This document shows, in pieces, positions 1 through 6,267 of a stretch of DNA of 12,036 nucleotides. Position 1 is the first letter of the stretch. The number at the start of each line of letters is the position of its first letter. A program made the translations under genes and the position numbers. The notes beneath the pieces are model-generated. The model saw nothing but the letters and a program-made list of their open reading frames with translations, was not told the DNA's origin and searched no databases. This stretch comes from an uncultured Campylobacter sp. (GTDB lineage: Bacteria; Campylobacterota; Campylobacteria; Campylobacterales; Campylobacteraceae): contig NZ_CALIMQ010000136.1 of the NCBI RefSeq assembly GCF_938045535.1, positions 1 through 12,036 of the forward strand, in the 5' to 3' direction.

Positions 1-262
1 ACGCGCTTAGATTGTCGATTAAAAAATTATCCTTTGTGAACGAAAACAGCTCATTTTTATCAAGTAAATTTTTATCGATAGCCGCTAAGGGCGAAATTTC
101 TCCCGGATAGCGAATCGGCAGTTGCGCGATCGGTAGATCGTCGTAAATATCTTTCATACTCTGATAAATCTCTGGCTGCGGCGCATCGTCTTCCTTGACC
201 GCGGCATTTTCCATGCCGCATAGCGCAAGTAGGCACAGCAAAAATATCCACACCTGCTTCAT
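1..262 (-). CDS. Exported hypothetical protein, C-terminus cut off by window edge
   Basis: The visible 87 codons start at ATG 260-262 and run off the left edge. Residues 1-20 form a short signal peptide (Lys at position 2, a Leu/Ile/Phe-rich core, then GMENA), so the product is predicted to be periplasmic or secreted. A Cys at residue 15 follows LLAL, but Leu at -1 does not fit a standard lipobox, so I do not call it a lipoprotein. The mature part is acidic at first (KEDDAPQPE) and then mixed, with no motif I recognise. A ribosome site (GAGGGG) sits 8 bases before the ATG, and a TATGAT -10-like box lies at 303-308. It is downstream of yeaK on the same strand, separated by 195 bases, so it may have its own promoter. 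Function unknown. Confidence 0.7.
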   Translation of the reverse strand, partial: MKQVWIFLLCLLALCGMENAAVKEDDAPQPEIYQSMKDIYDDLPIAQLPIRYPGEISPLAAIDKNLLDKNELFSFTKDNFLIDNLSA

Positions 263-302
263 AACATTTCCCCTCGTTTCGGTCGCGATCTCTTTACTCC
301 TG

Positions 303-308
303 ATCATA
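303..308 (-). promoter_or_regulatory. Candidate -10 box for the exported protein at 1-262
   Basis: Read on the minus strand this is TATGAT, about 40 bases upstream of the ATG at 262, with T-rich sequence further upstream and no obvious -35, as is usual in Campylobacter. One mismatch from TATAAT; seen by eye only. Confidence 0.4.
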
Positions 309-415
309 CTGCAAATTTTAAAGCCTTAATATGAAGAAAAAAAGATCAAAAATCAAAGCGCCCTTTTTACAACCACTCTCGCGCTGTCTTTTTCTGCCCT
401 TGCTTTTGGGTTAAT

Positions 416-457
416 TTAATCCGAATCTTCCTCTTGGGTGAAACGGACGATGCGCGG
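416..457 (-). repeat. Relic second 3' end of the yeaK-like gene
   Basis: Immediately after the TAG stop of the yeaK homologue (458-460), the same reading frame continues for 13 more codons and ends at TAA 416-418. It reads PRIVRFTQEEDSD. The last 14 residues of the gene itself read PRIVSFTEEAQDCE. The two blocks (458-502 and 416-457) are thus tandem, in frame and diverged versions of the same gene end. It looks like the leftover terminus of an older copy after partial duplication or replacement of the gene by a related allele. It could only be translated by stop readthrough. Confidence 0.7.
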
Positions 458-1159
458 CTATTCGCAGTCCTGCGCCTCTTCGGTGAAGCTAACGATGCGT
501 GGAGCCGCGATGCGCGCGTAATCCTGCGCGTTTAGGATGATCGAGTGATCGAGCAGGCCCGCGTTGAAAGCGATCTCTTCAAAGCGTCCGAATAGCGACG
601 GATCGGCGATTAGCAGCAGCTTGTCGTGGAAGCTAAACGGCGGCACCGAGCCGATGACGCAGTCCGTGAGATCGCCCACTTCATCTGGACTTACGAGCGA
701 TGCTTTCGTGCCGCCGAGCCCCTGTGCCAGGCGCTTTAGATCGGTTTTGTGATCGGCCGCGAAAACCGCTAGGACGTAGATCCTGCCGTTTCTGCCCGCG
801 GGTTTGTCGCTAGGAAGCTTCAGCTGCTGCGGCACGTTTGCGCAAATTTGATCGGCGGTTAAAGTTAAATTTCCCGCGCAGGCGCCGTTTTCGCAGCCTT
901 GAGCGCTCGCAAGGGCGGAAGCGTTAGGGCTTTGCGCGTCATCGGCGCTTGCTAAATTTAAATTTTGCGCGAAAGAAATTTGCCCGTCTTTAAAGCCTTT
1001 GATCGTGCAAACCAGCGCCTTTGCGCCCTGTCCTAGCTGCGTGCCGCGGATTTTGGCGACTTCGGCGGAGGTGCCCGCGCTTTCGTGAGCTACGACGCGG
1101 AAGCGCGCGCCCTGCTGCGTCAAAAGCTCTTTTAGGCTTTCAAAAATTCTCTCTGACAT
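458..1159 (-). CDS. yeaK: YeaK/YbaK-family aminoacyl-tRNA deacylase (trans-editing)
   Basis: This is a free-standing editing domain of the YbaK/ProRS-INS superfamily, which hydrolyses mischarged aminoacyl-tRNAs in the cytoplasm. The match is specifically to E. coli YeaK, recalled from memory: the N-terminal RVVAHE block, the IRGTxLGQGAKALVC block (residues 38-51, with the family's catalytic Lys at 47), LxGLGGTKASLVSPDEV (146-161), PPFSFHDKL (173-181) and FEEIAFNAGLLDHSIIL (193-209). The YeaK branch has been linked to clearing Ser/Thr-type mischarging; the exact substrate here is inferred. At 233 residues it is about 60 longer than YeaK because of an insertion at roughly residues 60-125, rich in Ala, Asn and Gln and containing three Cys. 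A strong ribosome site (AAGGAGAGAGC) fixes the ATG at 1159, and TATAAT lies at 1182-1187. A second, relic copy of the gene end follows the stop. Confidence 0.9.
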   Translation of the reverse strand: MSERIFESLKELLTQQGARFRVVAHESAGTSAEVAKIRGTQLGQGAKALVCTIKGFKDGQISFAQNLNLASADDAQSPNASALASAQGCENGACAGNLTLTADQICANVPQQLKLPSDKPAGRNGRIYVLAVFAADHKTDLKRLAQGLGGTKASLVSPDEVGDLTDCVIGSVPPFSFHDKLLLIADPSLFGRFEEIAFNAGLLDHSIILNAQDYARIAAPRIVSFTEEAQDCE

Positions 1160-1181
1160 GCTCTCTCCTTGTTTTTGCGAA

Positions 1182-1187
1182 ATTATA
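1182..1187 (-). promoter_or_regulatory. -10 box of yeaK
   Basis: Perfect TATAAT on the minus strand, 22 bases before the start codon at 1159 and directly followed by a leader carrying the AAGGAG ribosome site. No -35 is visible, as expected for Campylobacter sigma-70 promoters. Confidence 0.6.
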
Positions 1188-1288
1188 CTGAAATTTTAAC
1201 CAAACGACCCATCGGTGCCGAAATTCCATTCTTCGCCGTAAAATTTATCTCGCCTACGCGCAAAACCATTGCGCGATGAAAGATCTAT

Positions 1289-1313
1289 TGCATGGCGGAA
1301 ATTCCGCCATGCA
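1289..1313. repeat. Perfect 12-base inverted repeat, possible terminator
   Basis: TGCATGGCGGAA (1289-1300), one central base, then its exact reverse complement (1302-1313). As RNA it would form a roughly 10-bp, GC-containing hairpin with a short AT loop. It lies 31 bases downstream of the ecotin stop codon and about 100 bases upstream of yeaK's -10 box. It could terminate ecotin transcription, but there is no T-run after the stem on the minus strand. A dimeric regulator site is the alternative. Confidence 0.55.
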
Positions 1314-1343
1314 TAAGCTCGGTCCGTCCTGTTTCTTGCGAAA

Positions 1344-1769
1344 TTATTTCATCTTGCGGATTTTAGGCTCTTTGCTCTCTACGAGTTCGTAAATTCTAAG
1401 CTCGACCTTGACGTCTTTGGGCGCTAAAATTCTAATTTCGCCCGGAGTGTAGAAAAAAGGCGCTTCAAGCTCATAATAGACCCATTTTTTTTGCTTCTCG
1501 GTTTTGCAGAGCATCAGCGTTTGAGCAAGCTCATCGCCGCCGCTAAACTCGTAATAAAGCCCGTCCGAGCCCTCTTTTTGCTCTATTTTGCCGCCGATCA
1601 GATACGCGTCGTTACAGTCGGCTTTGATCTCTTTTGAAAAGACCGCTTCGACCTTAAACTGCTGCGGCGGCATCTTTGACGGCGTTAGCTGAAAGACGTT
1701 TAGCTGCTTTTGCGCTTCGCCGCCGAATAAAAACAGCGGCAAGAGGAAGAATAAAACGCTTTTTCTCAT
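1344..1769 (-). CDS. eco: Ecotin, periplasmic serine protease inhibitor
   Basis: Ecotin is a dimeric periplasmic inhibitor of trypsin-fold serine proteases that protects the cell against host enzymes such as neutrophil elastase. Residues 1-19 are a signal peptide. The mature part keeps the family skeleton: FQLTPSK near residue 26, then DCN (51-53) and LIGGKIEQK (57-65), matching DCNLHRLGGKLENK of E. coli ecotin, and the C-terminal APKDVKVELRIYEL (116-129), matching the last strand. The two Cys that form the conserved disulfide are present (52 and 88). In the primary binding loop QTLMLC, counting back from Cys88 puts Leu85 at P1 where E. coli has Met84, and keeps the P2 Thr. At 141 residues it is close to the family's normal length. 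ATG is preceded by AAGGAGC. It is 84 bases downstream of the frameshifted gene and probably has its own promoter. Confidence 0.88.
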   Translation of the reverse strand: MRKSVLFFLLPLFLFGGEAQKQLNVFQLTPSKMPPQQFKVEAVFSKEIKADCNDAYLIGGKIEQKEGSDGLYYEFSGGDELAQTLMLCKTEKQKKWVYYELEAPFFYTPGEIRILAPKDVKVELRIYELVESKEPKIRKMK

Positions 1770-1802
1770 TTTTTGCTCCTTAAAAAGATATTTTTATTTA
1801 AA

Positions 1803-1808
1803 ATTTTA
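1803..1808 (-). promoter_or_regulatory. Candidate -10 box for ecotin
   Basis: TAAAAT on the minus strand (gctaaaat context), 33 bases upstream of the ecotin ATG. The surrounding sequence is AT-rich, so chance matches are likely. Confidence 0.3.
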
Positions 1809-1853
1809 GCAAAATTTTTACTCATTAAACTGAAATTTCAATCGACTTTGTTT

Positions 1854-2589
1854 TTATCTGTAGCAGATAATATTTTTTAGCGCCTCTACCTCCGGTTTTA
1901 ACGCCTCGCTATCGGTTTTTTGCGCGGCGCTCTTTTTGTTCGCTAAATTTTTGCTAGAGCTTTGCAGCGAGGGCTTTTCGCGCGAGTTTAAAATTTCGGC
2001 GGCGCGCGATATTTCGCCCTGCGTCTGCACGGTGGAAATATCGCCGCTAGCCCCGCCAGCCTTGCTCGCGTGGCGGCTTAGCACGCTTTTGACGCGTATC
2101 TTTTCGCCTACGTAAAACGCTTCGCAAAGCCCGTCTTGCGCCTCATAGTCCGTTGCTTTGACGCTGCCCTCTTGAAATTTATAAAATTTCACCCGTTTTG
2201 CTCCTCGTAGCTCCCGAGCTCCGCCCCATACGTCGCTATGCGCGTCAAGATCCGCGAGCGCAAATGCGCCGTCTGCCGCCTTATACATAGTGCCGAGCCC
2301 TATCGGTATGCGTTCACCACTCTTTTTGGTAAGTACGAAGCCGATCTTTTCGCCATCTTTTGGGTGCGGGCGGAACTGCCCCGAGAAAAATGCCGTGAAA
2401 AATGCGACCTCCTTGGTCTCGCCGTCGGTGCCTAGGTATCTCGTCCAGCCATCTTCGGGCACGTCGATCTCGGCGACGTCTCGTCCGTCCTTTGCGCCGC
2501 ATTTTAAGCCCGCGCACCCGCTCGTCTGCTTCGCAGCCGAACATCATCGCGTCGCTATCTGAAATTTTAACGATATAAGGCTCGTTCAT
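1854..2589 (-). pseudogene. Unrecognised protein, reading frame broken by a +1 shift
   Basis: Two overlapping minus-strand frames make one gene. The first starts at ATG 2589 (MNEPYIVKISDSDAMMFGC), 16 bases after the stop of the Trp-repeat gene upstream. After about 25 codons it turns into an Arg-rich run typical of an out-of-frame read. The second frame is open from about 2543 down to 1854 and has a normal composition (KCGAKDGRDVAEIDVPEDGW and onward). Removing one G from the GGG at 2517-2519 would join them into a product of about 244 residues reading ...CEADERCAGLKCGAKDG.... There is no signal peptide. The C-terminal third (from about residue 175 of the joined product) is Ser/Ala/Lys-rich and probably disordered. 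I recognise no family. It may be a true pseudogene, a phase-variable gene or a sequencing error; a GTG start at 2462 for the second frame alone has no ribosome site. Confidence 0.65.
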
Positions 2590-2605
2590 GAGGCTTTTCT
2601 AAATT

Positions 2606-4033
2606 TTATTGCGGCTCGCATTTGCCGTAAACCCACTCGCGAGTTTCGTTTAGCTTAAACTCGCCGTCCTTTAGAAAATACTGCTTGCTGCTTTTGATCG
2701 CGTTTTCGCCCGCGGCTATGTAGTCACCGATGAAGCCGCGATCCAGGACGTCGTGCGCTAAAATGTCTCGCTCAAAGACGTTTTGCGTCTTTTGCGTTTC
2801 GTGCCATTTGCCGTTCTCATCAGGCTCGCGCAGGATGATCGAGATGTTATTGCCCGCTTCGTCGTAGTCGTAGATGTACTCGTACTGCTTGCCATCGGAG
2901 GCCGTGCGATTTTTTATCACGTTGCCGCGCGCGTCGTAGCTAAGCTCGTTTTCAAACACGACCTCCCAGCGTTGCGATTCCTCGCGCCAAAGCACGGTTT
3001 GCTCGCGTAGCGGTCTGCTTTCATCGGTCTCCTCGTGCACGTTTTTGTAGTACTCCCTCCACTCGCCTTTTGCGGCATCCCAGCGCGATCTTAGCTCGCT
3101 AAAGCGCCTATACTTAGGCTCGATTTTGCGCAAGATCTTTTCATCGCGCTGCCATGTGTCGTCCTTCCATATAAAATTTATCTCGCTGCGCGTCCCGTCC
3201 GCCGCCGTAAAGACGGTGTGTTTTGTAAGCGGTACCCATTTGCCGCGCCACGCGTAGCCTTCGGAGCCCGCGTAAGCGTCGCCGTTGTAGTGATATATAG
3301 ATTTTTCGTACGGCACCCATTTTTTCGCTTTGGCGCTCCATTCATAGGTCGCTACGAAATTGTTTCTGTCGTTTTCGTCGACAATTCTTTTAGTAAGGTG
3401 TGTCGGCGTCCATCTGCCCTTTTTTAGCGTGAAATTTTGTAAAATTTCCGTTTTACCCTCGCGCTTTTCGACGGCTTTTTCACCCTCGTATGGCTTGCCG
3501 TCCTTTTGCAGACTAAAATAAATTTTCGAGCCGTCCTTTGCGATCTCCTGCTTGCTCATCGCCGTTTCGCGAAATTTGTTTGTATCCGCGTCCCAGTCGT
3601 ATTCGACATTTTCGATCTCGCGCTCGCCGCTTTCGTCAAATTTGCTAAAGCTTTTCGATACGGACGCTCCCTCTTTGCTGCTCTTTTTGTAGATTTTTTC
3701 TAGGCGGTGGGTTTTGGCATCGTAGTTTTGGCTCACTTCATATTCGTAGCGCGGCACGGCGCCGCCCTCTGTTTTGTAGCTCGTTTTTTGTAGGCAAATT
3801 TTATCCGCCGCCGCGTGTTTTGCTGCCGTCTCGGTCGCGCCCGCAGGCACAGCGAGAGCTAACGTCGCCGCCAAAATAGAGCCTGCCAAAACTGCCGCTC
3901 GAACTCGAAGCTTGCCTGCCAAAACCGCCGTCTGCGCCCCAAAAGCGCCCGCCGAAACAATCGCTCGCGCCTTTAAATCTAGCGCTGCAAAATCTGCCGC
4001 ACCCTCGGGCGAAATTTTAAAAACACCTCTCAT
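2606..4033 (-). CDS. Exported Trp-repeat protein, paralog of the one at 4783-6018
   Basis: A 475-residue protein predicted to be exported. The ATG at 4033 has a strong ribosome site (AAGGAG, 5 bases away), yet the hydrophobic signal core only begins near residue 45 and ends at an Ala-rich PAGA-TE site near 66. The signal is therefore preceded by an unusual ~43-residue Ala/Gly/Arg/Lys extension. The body repeats a Gly/Lys-Trp motif: Trp at 208, 239, 266, 294, 325, 356 and 410, spaced 27-31 residues apart with one double step. The paralog at 4783-6018 has the same ladder. Shared ends include a YDAxTxxLExI block near residue 104 and a KDGxxxLxxxxxW block near 455-467. The pattern resembles beta-strand repeats of the YD-repeat or DUF3836 type, but I cannot assign a family. 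It sits in a same-strand run with the genes at 4066-4494 (32-base gap) and 1854-2589 (16-base gap), probably one operon. Confidence 0.85.
   Translation of the reverse strand: MRGVFKISPEGAADFAALDLKARAIVSAGAFGAQTAVLAGKLRVRAAVLAGSILAATLALAVPAGATETAAKHAAADKICLQKTSYKTEGGAVPRYEYEVSQNYDAKTHRLEKIYKKSSKEGASVSKSFSKFDESGEREIENVEYDWDADTNKFRETAMSKQEIAKDGSKIYFSLQKDGKPYEGEKAVEKREGKTEILQNFTLKKGRWTPTHLTKRIVDENDRNNFVATYEWSAKAKKWVPYEKSIYHYNGDAYAGSEGYAWRGKWVPLTKHTVFTAADGTRSEINFIWKDDTWQRDEKILRKIEPKYRRFSELRSRWDAAKGEWREYYKNVHEETDESRPLREQTVLWREESQRWEVVFENELSYDARGNVIKNRTASDGKQYEYIYDYDEAGNNISIILREPDENGKWHETQKTQNVFERDILAHDVLDRGFIGDYIAAGENAIKSSKQYFLKDGEFKLNETREWVYGKCEPQ
3881..3930 (-). repeat. In-frame direct repeat inside the N-terminal extension
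   Basis: gcctgccaaaactgccg (3881-3897) recurs as gcctgccaaaaccgccg (3914-3930), one mismatch in 17, with a 33-base offset, which is exactly 11 codons. It encodes the repeated AVLAG in residues 36-40 and 47-51 of the Trp-repeat protein. The Ala-rich signal region seems to have grown by a small tandem duplication. Confidence 0.6.
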
Positions 4034-4065
4034 GACCGCTCCTTTATCTGAATTTTAAATTGCGT

Positions 4066-4494
4066 CTACCGCTTTATATCCTCGCTCGAAAAAGCTCTCT
4101 CGCCTTCGTAAATTTTCTCATAGCGGCTTAGCTTGCCCTCTTTGAAATAGCCGATGAAATAGCTCGCCGATTTTTCGGCCTGCTCTTGCGAAATTTCATC
4201 GTAGAGGCGGGCGGGGCCCTTTGATTTTTGTTTGTGTAGGCACGAACAGCTGCGAAAATAGCGCTTTTTGATTTTAAAATTTTGCGCCTCGCCACCTTGC
4301 TCGTCTGCGCGCTTTGTTGCGCTTATTTCGTTGCTCTGCTTGTCTGCGGGCGTCCGATCATCTCTCCCGCCGCCCTGCATCGTCTGTTTTTGCTCGCTCG
4401 CCGCGCCGTGATCTTGCGCCTCTACGACGCCAAAACAGATACTCGCCGAGATTAAAGCCGAAATAGCCGCTCTTGTCACTTTGATTAAAACCAT
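4066..4494 (-). CDS. Small exported hypothetical protein
   Basis: A 142-residue protein with an N-terminal signal peptide (residues 1-26, core AAISALISASICFGV, likely cut after VEA), so it should be periplasmic or surface-exposed. Residues 27-72 are polar, Gln/Gly/Asp-rich and probably disordered. A basic segment with CSC (83-85) follows. Residues 98-131 (from YDEIS to EKIYEG) are the only part that looks folded. Its KLSRYEKIY recalls the RLEKIYKK near residue 110 of the neighbouring Trp-repeat protein, though the match is too short to prove homology. The ATG has an AAAAGG ribosome site 8 bases upstream. It appears to be the first gene of a run that continues with 2606-4033 and 1854-2589. Function unknown. 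Confidence 0.7.
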   Translation of the reverse strand: MVLIKVTRAAISALISASICFGVVEAQDHGAASEQKQTMQGGGRDDRTPADKQSNEISATKRADEQGGEAQNFKIKKRYFRSCSCLHKQKSKGPARLYDEISQEQAEKSASYFIGYFKEGKLSRYEKIYEGERAFSSEDIKR

Positions 4495-4552
4495 TTTTCG
4501 ACCTTTTCTTTTGCCGCCGCTGAGTGCGGACCTGCCGCGGCGTAGGATTTAA

Positions 4553-4558
4553 ATTTTA
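4553..4558 (-). promoter_or_regulatory. Candidate -10 box for the 4494 to 1854 gene run
   Basis: TAAAAT on the minus strand, about 58 bases before the ATG at 4494, inside an AT-rich palindromic patch. Weak evidence; listed because no better box is visible before this gene. Confidence 0.2.
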
Positions 4559-4583
4559 AAATTTACACGCCGCACGAAAGATC

Positions 4584-4767
4584 CACGCCGTTAAATTTAA
4601 CTGCATAGTTCGCGCAACGCCGCGCCTGTCAAATTTAAACGCGACACCGCACCTGCTAAATCTAACCGCGCAGCGCCACATCCGCATAAATAGCACTGCG
4701 CCTGCTAAATTTAACCGCGACGTTCGCGCAACACCGCGCAGGTAAAATTTAGCCGCGAAATTTTACC
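4584..4767. repeat. Degenerate intergenic repeats between the two Trp-repeat loci
   Basis: This spacer holds about five degenerate copies of a unit like cctgctaaatttaaccgcg: near 4587, 4624, 4650, 4699 and 4738. The clearest are gcctgctaaatttaaccgcg at 4699-4718 and cacctgctaaatctaaccgcg from 4650. A second word, gttcgcgcaac(g/a)ccgcgc, appears at 4608-4625 and 4722-4739. Unit spacing is irregular, from about 26 to 50 bases. There are no conserved CRISPR-like spacers and no coding potential. It looks like a decayed tandem or dispersed repeat family. Confidence 0.55.
4741..4767 (-). terminator. Hairpin just after the 4783-6018 gene
   Basis: ggtaaaattt (4741-4750) and aaattttacc (4758-4767) form a perfect 10-bp stem around the 7-base loop agccgcg. 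It begins 16 bases downstream of the stop codon of the Trp-repeat gene, where a terminator is expected. There is no T-run after the stem on the minus strand, so termination is likely but not certain. It also overlaps the last copy of the intergenic repeat. Confidence 0.5.
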
Positions 4768-4782
4768 GATGCATCTTCAACG

Positions 4783-6018
4783 CTACTTTATCTTTTTATA
4801 TTTCCACGTCTGCTCCGTTATGAGCTCGGATTTGCCGTCTTTAATCTTAAATTCCTTAAAGCTTGTTATCGCGTAGATACTAGGCATCTCAAACATCATC
4901 AGCGCGGCTCCGTATCCCACGCTATCAGCCGGGATTTGGGTATCGTAAGTAGCCTCTGAGCGCCCGGTTTGCACCCATTTGCCGCTCGCATCAAGCTTGT
5001 AGATATCCATCGCTGTATTGCTGCCGTGCTCGTCGTAGCTATAGACGTATTTGCCGCTGCTGGAATTTGATTCGTAACTTTGCTCGAGCAGTTGCTCGCC
5101 TGATTTATCGTAAATTTCGCCGTTTGAGTAGCTTTTGACCCACTCTTTAAGCCGCTCGTCCCACAGATACGAGGTCATATTAAGATCCGCTCCCTTCTTG
5201 ATAACGGTTTGTTTGCTCATATTATCCCATGCGCCCTTCTCGTCGTTCCAGATGAATCTCGTAACGATCCCCTCGCCTTTCGCGGCATCAAGCTCGTGCT
5301 TACTCATCGTCGCGTTTTGCCACGCGCCGTTTTGAAAAGTGCTGCGGATCTGCTCGTAGCTGCCGTTTCGATCGCCGTTAAGCATCTCTCGCTCGCTGTT
5401 TTGCCACGCGCCGTTTACAAACTCGTAGCTCACGTATCCGCTCATCTCTCCTGAGGCGTCATAGAAAATTTCGGTCTTATCTTTGGGCTGCCAACTCTTG
5501 CCGTCCCATTTGAAGCTTATCGTAAGCTCCTCCTTATCCCACGCGTTTTTTACGGATCTGTTCATGCTCTCTTTATGCCATTTGCCCTTCGCAAACTTAT
5601 ATCGCACATCCTGCGTCGCGTTGCCGTCGTAGCTGGAGACGGTTTTACTCGCATTGCGCGTGCCGTCATCTGCTATCGAATTCGTTTCGCGCGTCGTGAC
5701 GTTACCCTTTACGCTTTCCGCGTAGTCTTCTATTTTTTCCCACTTGCCGCTTTTAAGATCGAGGTTAAATACTTCAAATTTAACAATTCCCCCCTTTTCG
5801 TCAAAGTAGCTGATCTCTTTGTAGCTAGAGCCTAGGCCGTCCGAGGAGTTCGTATCTCTTATCTGCTCCAGCTTGCGCGTCGCCGCGTCGTAGCTTAGAT
5901 ACGTGCTCTCCTTGCGCTCCCCGAGTGAGCTGTAGCTCATACTTTGCACTATATACTCATACTCCTTGGCAAACGCCGCCGCACAGAGCAGCGCAAGTAT
6001 CGTAGCGAGCTTTTTCAT
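4783..6018 (-). CDS. Exported Trp-repeat protein
   Basis: A 411-residue protein with a clean signal peptide (MKKLATILALLCAAAFA, cut before KEYEY), so periplasmic, surface or secreted. The body is a ladder of Gly/Lys-x-Trp repeats: Trp at 93, 147, 176, 205, 233, 264, 293 and 348, with 28-31 residue steps and two double steps of about 54. Short units such as NGAWQNSE, NGAWQNAT and KGAWDNMS show the repeat best. Tyr, Ser and Asp are abundant, and the pattern suggests stacked beta hairpins. The protein at 2606-4033 has the same ladder, including the 54-residue first step (Phe154 there replaces Trp93) and a similar C-terminus, so the two are paralogs. ATG has AAGGAGA upstream and TATAAT at 6045-6050. 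Its only downstream neighbour is a repeat-rich spacer, so it is probably monocistronic. Biochemical role unknown. Confidence 0.87.
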   Translation of the reverse strand: MKKLATILALLCAAAFAKEYEYIVQSMSYSSLGERKESTYLSYDAATRKLEQIRDTNSSDGLGSSYKEISYFDEKGGIVKFEVFNLDLKSGKWEKIEDYAESVKGNVTTRETNSIADDGTRNASKTVSSYDGNATQDVRYKFAKGKWHKESMNRSVKNAWDKEELTISFKWDGKSWQPKDKTEIFYDASGEMSGYVSYEFVNGAWQNSEREMLNGDRNGSYEQIRSTFQNGAWQNATMSKHELDAAKGEGIVTRFIWNDEKGAWDNMSKQTVIKKGADLNMTSYLWDERLKEWVKSYSNGEIYDKSGEQLLEQSYESNSSSGKYVYSYDEHGSNTAMDIYKLDASGKWVQTGRSEATYDTQIPADSVGYGAALMMFEMPSIYAITSFKEFKIKDGKSELITEQTWKYKKIK

Positions 6019-6044
6019 CCTCTCTCCTTGGAAAAATTTTGATA

Positions 6045-6050
6045 ATTATA
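6045..6050 (-). promoter_or_regulatory. -10 box of the 4783-6018 gene
   Basis: TATAAT on the minus strand, 26 bases before the ATG at 6018 and followed by the AAGGAGA ribosome site. The flanking ATTATATAATTAT is AT-rich, so the exact register is uncertain. Confidence 0.5.
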
Positions 6051-6230
6051 TAATGTTCGTATATAAAAACGGATAAAATTTCACCGCGTGGCTAAATTTA
6101 AAAAACTTCGATTTTTAGGCGGTAGCGGTGGAATTTTACGTCGCCGAAGCGCCGGTTTTACTCAAATATGTGGCGCAAATTTTACGCAAGCCGCCAGGGA
6201 CGCCTTTGGGTGAAATTTAAGAGAAATTTC

Positions 6231-6236
6231 TATAAA
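6231..6236 (+). promoter_or_regulatory. -10 box of the SMR transporter gene
   Basis: TATAAA within tttcTATAAAATttc, 31 bases upstream of the ATG at 6268, with the AAGGAG ribosome site between. It is the only plausible plus-strand promoter near this isolated gene. Confidence 0.5.
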
Positions 6237-6267
6237 ATTTCGGCTCAAATTACATTAAGGAGCGCTT

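Noticed and set aside
1..262. Lipoprotein signal at Cys15
   Set aside because: Leu directly before the Cys does not fit the lipobox, so only a general export signal is claimed.
2238..2562. Plus-strand frames opposite the frameshifted gene
   Set aside because: They are mirror frames of GC-rich coding sequence with no ribosome sites; the minus strand has the operon-like position and sensible composition.
4584..4767. Repeat cluster considered as a CRISPR array
   Set aside because: Units are degenerate, irregularly spaced (about 26-50 bases), overlapping and without distinct spacers, and no cas genes are present.
2606..6018. Trp-repeat proteins as RHS/YD-repeat polymorphic toxins
   Set aside because: They lack the canonical YDxxGRL-type core, the RHS size and any variable C-terminal toxin domain; no immunity-like pair is identifiable.
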